NCBI RefSeq assembly: GCF_026625785.1
Contig: NZ_CP113063.1
Location: forward strand, 1,612,001 to 1,676,000
Direction: 5' to 3'
Length of the DNA: 64,000 nucleotides
Source of the DNA: Gordonia sp. SL306
Lineage (GTDB): Bacteria > Actinomycetota > Actinomycetes > Mycobacteriales > Mycobacteriaceae
Shown: one piece after another, positions 1 to 7,864 of the stretch
How the letters are laid out: every line of letters begins with the position of its first letter
Numbering within the stretch: position 1 is the first letter of the stretch
Notes under the pieces: generated by a model
What the model was told of the DNA's origin: nothing
Database searches by the model: none
What the model saw: only the letters and a program-made list of their open reading frames with translations
Position numbers and translations under genes: made by a program

Positions 1-63
1 ATGTTGACCGCGTTGGCCATCAAGGCCTACCAACTCAAGGAGAAGATCAAGCCGAGTCGGTGA
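1..63 (+). CDS. C-terminal end of a gene entering from the left edge (partial)
   Basis: The plus-strand frame is open from the first base and stops with TGA at 61-63. The last residues are basic and lysine-rich (QLKEKIKPSR). A strong hairpin follows 7 bases later, as expected at a gene end. The frame happens to begin with ATG at base 1, but a 20-residue gene is less likely than the tail of a longer one cut by the window edge. The product cannot be identified. Confidence 0.45.
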   Translation: MLTALAIKAYQLKEKIKPSR

Positions 64-70
64 TGACCGG

Positions 71-100
71 AGGGTCTCGGCGTGCTCACGCCGAGACCCT
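71..100. terminator. Perfect hairpin between convergent genes
   Basis: A 14-bp perfect inverted repeat (left arm 71-84, right arm 87-100) lies between a plus-strand gene end at 63 and a minus-strand gene end at 137. The symmetry and position suit a bidirectional terminator. There is no clear T-run, which is common for high-GC actinobacteria. Confidence 0.7.
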
Positions 101-136
101 CGTCGCCACCGCTCGGCACCAGGCGAGCGGGCCTGC

Positions 137-1408
137 CTAGTTCGCGTTCTGATCCGCCTTGGTGAGAATCACGTACTGTGCCGAGATCGCTTGGTGCACA
201 TCCTTTTTGTCCCGCGCACTGTAGTTGCCGACGTAACGCCCCTTCTGCACGTAGCACGCGTACCAGGTACCGGTGTCGAGAGTCTTGCTCTGACACTTGG
301 CGGCGGGCAGCCCGACCGGACTCTCCGCATCGGCCCAGCCCTGACTGCGGCTCGACGTCAGCGAGGTGTCGACGATGGTCTTCGCGCCATCCGGCGTGGA
401 CGCCCGGTACACGGTCGATTTCTCGATGGCATTGGCCGTGGAGCCGACGTCGGTGAGCATGGTGAAGTCGGTCTTGGGATCGCCGCTCATCTGCGCCATC
501 CCACGCGGTCCGTAGACGGCGCGGATGCTGGCGCCGGGCAACGCGGCCTTACCTGTCTTGATCTCGTCGTCGGGATAGGGCAACGCGTAGATCAGGACGT
601 GATTCTGGTCCACGACGGGTGCGCTGCTCCCTGTGATGCCCCTGGCCTTGGCCTCATCCTTCGTCGGCGTGGCGGGGAACTTGTCGATCAGCGCGCTCTG
701 GAGGGCAAGGGCCTTACGGACCGTCGGTTCCAACATGTTCTGCTGCGACGGCGTCGTCTCGAACCACTGATAGAGCACATAGGAGTTGTGCGGGGTGAAG
801 GCCATCATCTGCTTGTTCCCACCGCTGCTCCCCTGCACGACGAGCGTGTCGGGCAGCCCGGGCAACGTCGTCGTGCGCGATTTGTCGCCCGTCGCGGTCG
901 CGTCTGCCATCTGCCGGGCGGCGTCCCTGGCGTCCGCGGGGGTCAGGTAGCGGAGCACCGCGTTGTTGATGGCCCGCTTGGTCCCGGCGCGCAGGCTCTC
1001 GTCCGGAGTCGCGGCCGAGTCGACGAAGCCCATCAGCATCTTCTTGTTCGCGGGCACCTTCGCGGTGTCGGGAGCGAAGACCATGCCGAGGTTGCTCGGC
1101 CCGCCGATCACCATCGTCGGCATGTTCGCATTGGTGAGATCGTCGTCGATCTCGAACGGCACCACCACGAACTGGGCCATCCGCTGCCCCTCCACCTGCA
1201 GGATGTTGTCCTGGGTGGCCTTCCCGAAGGCCGGCCTCGGGGTGGTCGGATAGGCGCCGGTGTCGAGGGCCGCGACGTCGACAGACGGCTCGGACGCCGC
1301 GCCGGACGCGGACACGCTGGTCGCCTCTCCCTGGGTGGTGCACCCTGCGATCGCCGTGATCGCGGCGAGAACCCCCACCCAGCGCACCACCGGCTGCCAA
1401 TTCGTCAT
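137..1408 (-). CDS. Secreted lipoprotein, probably DUF7373-like
   Basis: The 423-residue product starts with a lipoprotein signal: a short N-region, a hydrophobic stretch (VGVLAAITAIAGC) and a lipobox whose cysteine is residue 23. It should be exported and lipid-anchored on the outer face of the membrane. The mature part is mixed alpha/beta with a cysteine pair near the C-terminus (AAKCQSK and WYACYVQ). It resembles the large lipoproteins of Mycobacteriales grouped as DUF7373, but this is from memory and the molecular role is unknown. It is a single gene diverging from the dynamin operon. A purine-rich GAGGGG lies upstream of the ATG. Confidence 0.75.
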   Translation of the reverse strand: MTNWQPVVRWVGVLAAITAIAGCTTQGEATSVSASGAASEPSVDVAALDTGAYPTTPRPAFGKATQDNILQVEGQRMAQFVVVPFEIDDDLTNANMPTMVIGGPSNLGMVFAPDTAKVPANKKMLMGFVDSAATPDESLRAGTKRAINNAVLRYLTPADARDAARQMADATATGDKSRTTTLPGLPDTLVVQGSSGGNKQMMAFTPHNSYVLYQWFETTPSQQNMLEPTVRKALALQSALIDKFPATPTKDEAKARGITGSSAPVVDQNHVLIYALPYPDDEIKTGKAALPGASIRAVYGPRGMAQMSGDPKTDFTMLTDVGSTANAIEKSTVYRASTPDGAKTIVDTSLTSSRSQGWADAESPVGLPAAKCQSKTLDTGTWYACYVQKGRYVGNYSARDKKDVHQAISAQYVILTKADQNAN

Positions 1409-1570
1409 CGTCCGTGTTCCCCTCGTCGTGTTCAGGCGCGCCGGATCTCCGGTGTTCTGGTTGCCGGCCGCTCGATGATCTATACATTTATTCGATGCGG
1501 TGGCGGCCGGAAAGGTTCCCCCCGAAACACGCCTTCACGATTGTGTTGTCAGAGTGCAGGGTAGTGCAGT

Positions 1571-1585
1571 ACTGAGATGATCAGT
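1571..1585. promoter_or_regulatory. Small dyad in the divergent lipoprotein/dynamin promoter region
   Basis: The 248-bp spacer 1409-1656 separates the divergent lipoprotein gene and dynamin operon and should hold both promoters. It contains a 5-bp dyad, ACTGA-n5-TCAGT, about 70 bp upstream of the first dynamin gene, and an AT-rich stretch at 1480-1496. Regulator identity is unknown; short dyads also occur by chance. Confidence 0.3.
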
Positions 1586-1656
1586 GCATTCACAGACTGG
1601 GTACGCTTCGGCTGGGTTTCTGTGTGGTGTGGTGAGAACCGGGGGACATGTCATAA

Positions 1657-3495
1657 ATGGGTGAGACTGCATCGCCGCGGGTCGCTGCGGCGTCTCCAGC
1701 AGCGCCGGCCGATGTCGCCGTCGGGGTGGTGGACGGGGCGGTCAAGGTGCTGCGCGCCTACCAGATGGACGCCCTGGCCGATGTCGCGCTGACCAAACTG
1801 AACCGTGACGACCAGACACGCACCGTGGTGGTCGTCGGGGAGGTTCAACGCGGCAAGAGTTCGCTGGTCAATGCCCTGATCGGGCGACGAGACCTGTGCC
1901 CGGTCGGCGTGGACGTCACGTCCTCGGTGTCGGTCAGCGTCACCCCCGATCCTGATCTCGGTTCCGCCAGCACCGCGGAGCTGTTCTTCGCCTCCGGACC
2001 GCGGCCGGTCGCGGCCGACGAACTCGGCCAGTGGGTCACCACGGCTGGCGCCCAGGTGTGCGACCCGCGGGTCGAGGAGCTCCCCACCGCTGCCGCCGTC
2101 GCGGTGCGCGACGCACGGATGACCGATGTGACCCTGGTGGACACCCCGGGCGTCGGCGGCCTCGACGTCGGGCTGGCGAAGCTGGCCACCCGGTCCGCCC
2201 AGCAGGCGTGCGTGCTCGTGCTGGTCTGCGACGCGTCGAGTCCGCTGACCGCCCCGGAGATGGCGTTCGTCCGCGAGGCGACGGCCACGGTGGACTCGGT
2301 GGTCGTGGTGGTCACCAAGACCGACAAGAACCTCCGCCGGTGGCGGCAGATCGTCGCCGAGAACGAACGAATCCTGGCCGAACAGCTCCACCGGCGGGTC
2401 ACCGTCGTCGGGGTGTCGAGCCTGCTGGCGGTGATGGCGGCCGACATCGCCGACGACGACCAGCGTGATCGGCTGGAGGCCGAGAGCGGGATCGCGACCC
2501 TGCGCATCGAACTCGCCCGCCGGCTCGACGAATCGTCGCGATCGCCACACATCGACGCCGTCCGCACGTGCCTGGAGGGGCTGCGCGTGATCCGCGGCCG
2601 GATCGGCCGCGAGCTCGACGCGGTGCAGGCAGGCGCGACGTCGCTGCCGGACCTGACCGCCGACCGGGACCGGCTCACCGAGCTCCAGGAACAATCCCGC
2701 CAGTGGGAGCAATACCTCGCCCGCGACCTCACTCTGCTGCGCCAGTCCGCGGTCGATGATCTCGAACGCCGCCTCGACGACGTGCGCGACAAGTGGACGA
2801 AGTATGTCAACACTCACGGCATGCAGGTGCTGCGGCGCAGCGAGCAGAAGTTCACCGCCGACATGCAGACCGATCTGCAACGCGCGATGGCCGAGACGCT
2901 GGCGGGGTTCCTCCAGCGATTGCACGACACGATCATCGAGCCCCGCTTCCCCGACGACCCCAGCGTGTGGGAAGAACTCAGCACGCGCATCGTTGCGTCG
3001 ATGCAGGACAAGCGGATCGAGACCCATCAGGTGGGCAGCAAACGTCACGGGCTTCTCGACCCGACGCTGCTGACGATGGGCGTGGTCGGATCGTCCACGC
3101 TCGGTGGACTTCTCGGCCTGTCGGCACTGATGGGCGTCGGTGTGGTGGTCGGAACCGTCTGGGTGGGTATCAATCTGAGCTTCCGTGCGATCCGGACCGG
3201 CAAGGCCAACCTGCTCACCTGGTTGCGCGAGACCATCGCGACCACCAAAGCCGCCACCGGCCGTCTCCTCGACAGTGCAGTGGCGCAGTCCCGCCCGGAG
3301 ATCATCATCCGCTACCGCGAATACCTGCGCGTGAACATCGACGAGTTGCAGAAGACGATCGGCGAGGTGCAGAAGGCGGCGTCGGCCGATGCCGCCGCCC
3401 GCGAGAAGTCGATCCAGCGCTTGACCAGCAACCTGGGGATCGTCGACAAACGCATCACGGCGGCCGAACAGCTCCTCACCGGGGCCGCCCGGTGA
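1657..3495 (+). CDS. Dynamin-like GTPase, IniA-like (first of a pair)
   Basis: The 612-residue protein has the GTPase motifs of bacterial dynamin-like proteins: a P-loop near residues 61-69 (GEVQRGKSS), a G3 motif DTPGVGG near 161 and a G4 TKTD near 220. A long helical middle follows, then a hydrophobic paddle-like segment at about residues 471-510 and a final helical region. Bacterial dynamins bind and remodel membranes. Length, domain order and the partner immediately downstream match IniA (about 640 residues) of the mycobacterial isoniazid-inducible iniBAC operon; orthology is inferred. The ATG is preceded by GGGGGAC. The next gene starts in a GTGA overlap, so the two are probably co-translated. 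Confidence 0.88.
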   Translation: MGETASPRVAAASPAAPADVAVGVVDGAVKVLRAYQMDALADVALTKLNRDDQTRTVVVVGEVQRGKSSLVNALIGRRDLCPVGVDVTSSVSVSVTPDPDLGSASTAELFFASGPRPVAADELGQWVTTAGAQVCDPRVEELPTAAAVAVRDARMTDVTLVDTPGVGGLDVGLAKLATRSAQQACVLVLVCDASSPLTAPEMAFVREATATVDSVVVVVTKTDKNLRRWRQIVAENERILAEQLHRRVTVVGVSSLLAVMAADIADDDQRDRLEAESGIATLRIELARRLDESSRSPHIDAVRTCLEGLRVIRGRIGRELDAVQAGATSLPDLTADRDRLTELQEQSRQWEQYLARDLTLLRQSAVDDLERRLDDVRDKWTKYVNTHGMQVLRRSEQKFTADMQTDLQRAMAETLAGFLQRLHDTIIEPRFPDDPSVWEELSTRIVASMQDKRIETHQVGSKRHGLLDPTLLTMGVVGSSTLGGLLGLSALMGVGVVVGTVWVGINLSFRAIRTGKANLLTWLRETIATTKAATGRLLDSAVAQSRPEIIIRYREYLRVNIDELQKTIGEVQKAASADAAAREKSIQRLTSNLGIVDKRITAAEQLLTGAAR

Positions 3496-4928
3496 ACGCC
3501 CCACGCCCGGGCGCCCGGGTGGACACCGATCCCGTACACGCCACCCTCGACCACGGGCTACACCAATTGGCCTCTCTCGGTGGCGATCTCGCAGCGCACG
3601 CCAACGCGATCGGCACCATCCTGTGGTCTCCGCCGCGGGTCGTGATCGTCGGTCGGCTCAAGGCAGGCAAGTCGACATTGGTGAACGCGTTGATCGGCGC
3701 ACCGGTCGCGGAGACCGCGGCCTTGGAGGCCACCAACGTGGTCACCGTCTACCAGGACGGTTCACCGTCGCGGGCCGAGGTGGTCGGGGTGGACGGCCGG
3801 CGACATCCGGTTGCGGTGCACCGCGACCATGCCATCCGACTTCCGCTGGAAACCCCCAACATCCAGTTCGTGGACAGGTGGTTGCCGTCGGCGGCACTAC
3901 GTCAGCTCACCCTCATCGACACTCCAGGGCTGTCGACGCTGACGGTGGCCAACGACTCGGCCACCCGCCGGGTGATGATCGACGGTTTCGAGCAGACACG
4001 CACCGCCTCGATCGACGCCGACGCCGCCGTCTTCCTGTTCGATGCGGCACCCCGATCCGATGAGATCGACTTCCTCTCGCAGTTGCCGTTCACGCCGCTC
4101 AACATGCTGGGCGTGTTGTCGCGGGCGGACTCCTTCGGAGAGGGCGCGCTGGGCCGGGTCGACCCGTTGTCCCACGCGGCCCGGCACGCCACGAGGATGG
4201 CAGATCGGTTGTCCGACACGGTGAGTGCGGTGGTGCCGATCTCCGGTCTGATGGCCCAGACCAGTCACACCGGGATGCTCACCGAGCAGTTGGCCGGTGC
4301 GCTGGCGCGGCTACAGGGGATGGCACCGCTCGATGTGGTGCGCACCTTCGACAACGACGACGCCGACAGCGTGCTGCCCCTGCCGATGCGGGAGCACCTG
4401 CTCGGACTCCTCGGCGAATACGGCGTGCTCAACGGACGGCAGATCGCCGCGGGCGGAGCCGCCGCCCTCAACGCGTGGTTGACCGAGCGGTCGGGCGTCG
4501 GCGGGTTGCATCGGGCACTGAACGCATCCACCGCCCGGTTCGCGATCCTGCACCGCGCACATCGCATCCTCGCGCGCCTCGACCAGCTCGCGTTCACCCA
4601 CCCGGCCCGCGAACACATCCGGTCGCTGACCATGCAGCTGCGGTCGTCGCCTGCGCTCCACCTGGTATCGGTACTCGAGGATTACCAGCGCATGCTGCGG
4701 ACCGACCCGCAGGCCACGGTCACCGAGGAACTGCACACCATCCTCGTCGCCACGTCCGCGGCGGGACGCGTCGGATTACCCGATCAAGCACCCGCGCATG
4801 CGGTATCCGCCGAAGCGCGACGACGGCTCGCGACGGCGCAGCAACGGTCCCTCGCCACCAGCTCGGCAGCCGAGGACGCTGCCATCGTCACCCTCGTCCG
4901 AACCTACACGCCGCTGACCCACGCGTGA
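3492..4928 (+). CDS. Dynamin-like GTPase, IniC-like (second of a pair)
   Basis: The frame is open further upstream, but the GTG at 3492 overlapping the preceding TGA is the natural start and gives 478 residues. The P-loop GRLKAGKST lies near residues 54-62 and DTPGL near 143; the G4 position reads SRAD near 210 instead of the usual TKxD. There is no long hydrophobic paddle, unlike its partner. This matches IniC (about 490 residues), the second dynamin of the iniBAC operon. A pair with one membrane-inserting and one paddle-less subunit suggests a hetero-oligomeric membrane-remodelling complex. The Hsp70-like gene follows directly. Confidence 0.86.
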   Translation: MNAPRPGARVDTDPVHATLDHGLHQLASLGGDLAAHANAIGTILWSPPRVVIVGRLKAGKSTLVNALIGAPVAETAALEATNVVTVYQDGSPSRAEVVGVDGRRHPVAVHRDHAIRLPLETPNIQFVDRWLPSAALRQLTLIDTPGLSTLTVANDSATRRVMIDGFEQTRTASIDADAAVFLFDAAPRSDEIDFLSQLPFTPLNMLGVLSRADSFGEGALGRVDPLSHAARHATRMADRLSDTVSAVVPISGLMAQTSHTGMLTEQLAGALARLQGMAPLDVVRTFDNDDADSVLPLPMREHLLGLLGEYGVLNGRQIAAGGAAALNAWLTERSGVGGLHRALNASTARFAILHRAHRILARLDQLAFTHPAREHIRSLTMQLRSSPALHLVSVLEDYQRMLRTDPQATVTEELHTILVATSAAGRVGLPDQAPAHAVSAEARRRLATAQQRSLATSSAAEDAAIVTLVRTYTPLTHA

Positions 4929-4969
4929 ACAGCCACCCGAAACCGCAGAGGACACAGGACACTTCGCAC

Positions 4970-6868
4970 ATGTCACCCACCACATGGACCCTGGCCATCG
5001 ACTTCGGAACCTCCAATTCCGCTGCCGCACACTCGGGTGCGACCAGTGGCGGTATCGAGACGCTGTCGCTGACCCACACCAGCAATCTCATGCCGTCGGC
5101 GGTCTACGTCGGCGCACCGGACCGCATCACGGTCGGCGACGCCGCCGTCGACCAGGCCCAACAGAATCCGGCCGGCTTCGTGGCCTCCCCGAAAAGGCTG
5201 ATCGGCGGTGGCCCGATGTGTACCGTCAACGGGTACACCTTCCCGACCTACGTTCTCGTGGCGGCGGTGGTGGGCGCGATCCTGCAGCGGGGCAAAGCCG
5301 CCCACGCCGGCATGCCGCCCGCCCAGGTGGTGATCACGCACCCGGAGGCGTGGGCACAGCAGCAGATCCGCGTTCTGATCGACGGCGCCGCCCAGGCGGG
5401 CATCGACCCGGCACGTATCACCACCATCTCCGAGCCGCGCGCCGCGGCCGCACACTACTCGCGCTCGCACGCGATGCAGCCGGGCGCCCGGATCGCCGTC
5501 TTCGATTTCGGCGGCGGCACACTGGACATCGCCGTCCTGACGGTCACCAGCGAGAATGCCTTCGGGGTGGTGGCCGCCCGCGGCAACAACGGTCTGGGCG
5601 GAAAGAACCTCGACGCCCTCGTCCAGCGTTGGGTGGAGCAGCGGCTCTCCGACCGCGATGAGAATCTGGTCACCTATCTGCGGCGGCAGGCGCCGCTCGA
5701 CGTCGTCCAGAGCCTGCAAGACTCGATCCGACGCGCCAAGGAGCTGCTGTCGGAGGCACCGTCCGCGACCATCACCGTGCCCGCACCCGCCGGTCGGCAG
5801 ACCCTGCAGATCACCCGCGACGAGTTCGACGAGCTGATCACCCCCGCCGTGGACCAGGCGATGCAGTTGACCAGGGCAACGCTGCTCGATGCCGGGATCA
5901 CCCATCCGGAACAACTCACCGCCCTGTATCTGACCGGCGGGTCGTCGCGGATTCCGCTGGTCCAGCAACGGCTCGGCGAGCTCGGCCCCGTTGCCACCCT
6001 CGATGACCCGAAAACAGTTGTCGCCCAAGGTGCGTTGGTGACCGCACTGGCCGAGAACGCACCGATCACCAACGAACGGGCCACCCTCGTCCCCGGAGCC
6101 GGGGATCTCATGCCGTCGTGGCACGGACAGCCGCCCGGCCAACCATCGGGGCGGGCGGCCGGTCCGCGGACACCGCCCGGCGGTCAGCAATACGGTCAAC
6201 CCCCACGTGTGGTGCCCGAGTTCGCCGGACCCGATGTGCCGTCCACCGGCACGGGCCGGCGGTGGGGACGCATCGGCGCGATCGCCGTGGCGGTCGTCGC
6301 CGTCGTCGGCATCGTCGCCGGGACCATCGCACTGATGTCACGTGACGACGGCGGCGCGGACGACCCCGGTCAGTCCGGACAGACCGCTGCGGCTGCGACC
6401 GCGACGGGTGAGACCGGCACCGACGGCGGCATGATCATGACCGACGCGACCCAGTTGATGAGTACTCTGCCCGGTCCGCTGCGCGAGGCCACCACGAACT
6501 GCCGCAAGGTCGGTTTCACCAAGAACGACGCGGTGCGCATGCAATGCAACTTCGCCGAAGACGGCGAACTGGCCGATCTCAAGGGCACCGACACGCTGTC
6601 CTATTTCATGACGTTCGAGGTCGACGAGAGCGAGGCGAAGGCCAAGATCGTCGGTATCCGCAACGGCACCTACAGCCAGGGCAAGGGCACGCTCGTCGAG
6701 GACGCGGACCGGCTCTCGGCCGCGGACATCGACCTCGCCTCGACCGTGTCCACCGACTACAACATCGACTACGCCAGCACCGCCTCGAGCCTCGTCATCA
6801 CGGTGTTCGGCATCGGTTCGGTCGACGAGGGCAAGACGTTCCTGACTCGATCCGGACTGATTTCCTGA
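4970..6868 (+). CDS. Membrane-anchored Hsp70-like protein with an external C-terminal domain
   Basis: The 632-residue protein opens with an actin/Hsp70 ATPase fold: phosphate-1 motif IDFGTSNS near residues 9-16, phosphate-2 motif FDFGGGTLDIAV near 178-189 and adenosine motif TGGSSR near 322. The normal Hsp70 substrate-binding domain is absent. A Pro/Gly/Gln-rich linker leads to one transmembrane helix at about 436-458 and then a roughly 150-residue domain, probably outside the membrane. This is the architecture of a membrane-tethered regulatory or scaffold ATPase rather than a general chaperone. ATG 4970 is chosen because the fold begins right after it; GTG 4925, overlapping the upstream stop as GTGA, is an alternative adding 15 residues. 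Confidence 0.85.
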   Translation: MSPTTWTLAIDFGTSNSAAAHSGATSGGIETLSLTHTSNLMPSAVYVGAPDRITVGDAAVDQAQQNPAGFVASPKRLIGGGPMCTVNGYTFPTYVLVAAVVGAILQRGKAAHAGMPPAQVVITHPEAWAQQQIRVLIDGAAQAGIDPARITTISEPRAAAAHYSRSHAMQPGARIAVFDFGGGTLDIAVLTVTSENAFGVVAARGNNGLGGKNLDALVQRWVEQRLSDRDENLVTYLRRQAPLDVVQSLQDSIRRAKELLSEAPSATITVPAPAGRQTLQITRDEFDELITPAVDQAMQLTRATLLDAGITHPEQLTALYLTGGSSRIPLVQQRLGELGPVATLDDPKTVVAQGALVTALAENAPITNERATLVPGAGDLMPSWHGQPPGQPSGRAAGPRTPPGGQQYGQPPRVVPEFAGPDVPSTGTGRRWGRIGAIAVAVVAVVGIVAGTIALMSRDDGGADDPGQSGQTAAAATATGETGTDGGMIMTDATQLMSTLPGPLREATTNCRKVGFTKNDAVRMQCNFAEDGELADLKGTDTLSYFMTFEVDESEAKAKIVGIRNGTYSQGKGTLVEDADRLSAADIDLASTVSTDYNIDYASTASSLVITVFGIGSVDEGKTFLTRSGLIS

Positions 6869-6956
6869 CGCCGGGAACATTCCCGCCGGGTCGCCGCATC
6901 CAATCCCCGACAACAGCACAACAGCTTCGTTCACCGAACTCAGGAAGGCGGACCCC

Positions 6957-7736
6957 ATGTCCGACAGCACACAGACCAGCACCCCGGACGTCCCCGAGAA
7001 CCCGGTGATCAGCCCCGACGCTCCGTACGATGCCTCCGCGCCGGACAACACGAGCCCCGCGAGCGCCAGTGCCCCGACACCACCGACGACACCGGCGACA
7101 CCGGATACGCACGCCCCCACGGGTGGCGAGGCCGGTGTGAAGTCGGCCGTCGACACCGACGGCGACGGCAACCCGGACGTCGTGCACGCCACCGATGCGT
7201 CCGGTACCGACATCAACGCCTACCTCGACGACCACGGCAACGTGATGCTCGTGGAGGCCGACACCGACGGCAACGGCACCTTCGACACGCTGGTCCACGC
7301 CGGCCAGGACGGGAGCACCATCGTCGAGGTCGACTCGGACGACGACGGGCAGGGCGACACGATCGCCACGCTCGACGCGAACGGACAACTGCGACAGGTC
7401 GACACCCTCGATGACGGACATGTCGTCAGCTCGACGATCGACGTCGACGGCGACGGCACCCCCGATGTGCAACTGGTGGACACCGACCACGACGGCGGAT
7501 TCGACGCGACGATCCTCGACGTCGACAACGACGGCAAGGCCGACACCGTCCTGCGCGACACTGACGGCGACGGGCAGGCCGACGCCATGGGGCACATCAA
7601 CGGCGGCGCAGACGATCCCGCCATGCCCGACGACTCGTCGGCGCCGGACGACGACCCGTCGGTGCCCGACACCGACGCGGGCGACTACGACGATCACGGA
7701 GCACACGACTCGCACGACATCCCCGACGTGATCTGA
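6957..7736 (+). CDS. Acidic DxDxDG-repeat protein
   Basis: The 259-residue, strongly acidic protein has a Pro/Thr/Ala-rich first 55 residues and then repeats of the type DTDGDGNPD, DTDGNGTFD, DSDDDGQGD, DVDGDGTPD and DTDGDGQAD, spaced about 20-30 residues apart. Such loops resemble the calcium-binding loops of EF-hands, dockerins and thrombospondin type-3 repeats, so calcium binding is plausible but untested. No signal peptide or membrane helix is visible. The gene lies 88 bp after the Hsp70-like gene, and the hairpin 45 bp past its stop suggests it ends the transcript. DUF6802-type proteins are a possible relative; I cannot confirm this. Confidence 0.75.
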   Translation: MSDSTQTSTPDVPENPVISPDAPYDASAPDNTSPASASAPTPPTTPATPDTHAPTGGEAGVKSAVDTDGDGNPDVVHATDASGTDINAYLDDHGNVMLVEADTDGNGTFDTLVHAGQDGSTIVEVDSDDDGQGDTIATLDANGQLRQVDTLDDGHVVSSTIDVDGDGTPDVQLVDTDHDGGFDATILDVDNDGKADTVLRDTDGDGQADAMGHINGGADDPAMPDDSSAPDDDPSVPDTDAGDYDDHGAHDSHDIPDVI

Positions 7737-7780
7737 CCACGCACCACCGAGCCCGTTCCCGGGCAGCTCACTCCCCTCAC

Positions 7781-7815
7781 GACGGGGGCGGCGACCTCAT
7801 GTCGCCGCCCCCGTC
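7781..7815 (+). terminator. 15-bp perfect hairpin ending the dynamin/Hsp70 transcript
   Basis: Arms 7781-7795 and 7801-7815 pair perfectly around a 5-base loop. It lies 45 bp after the DxDxDG-repeat gene. An in-frame ATG at 7799 for the next gene falls inside the loop, which argues against that start and for the GTG at 7865. Confidence 0.75.
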
Positions 7816-7864
7816 GGCATTTCACCTCGATCACCGACCCCGTCGGCAGAACGGAAGCGGACCC

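Noticed and set aside
191-1564. 457-codon plus-strand frame over the lipoprotein gene
   Set aside because: Its product is Arg/Gly/His-rich without any recognisable fold and is antisense to a lipoprotein with a clean lipobox; high-GC genes often give such long shadows.
7799-7864. ATG 7799 as the start of the FHA-ABC gene
   Set aside because: The codon lies in the loop of a perfect 15-bp terminator hairpin; GTG 7865 has a ribosome site and begins at the FHA fold.
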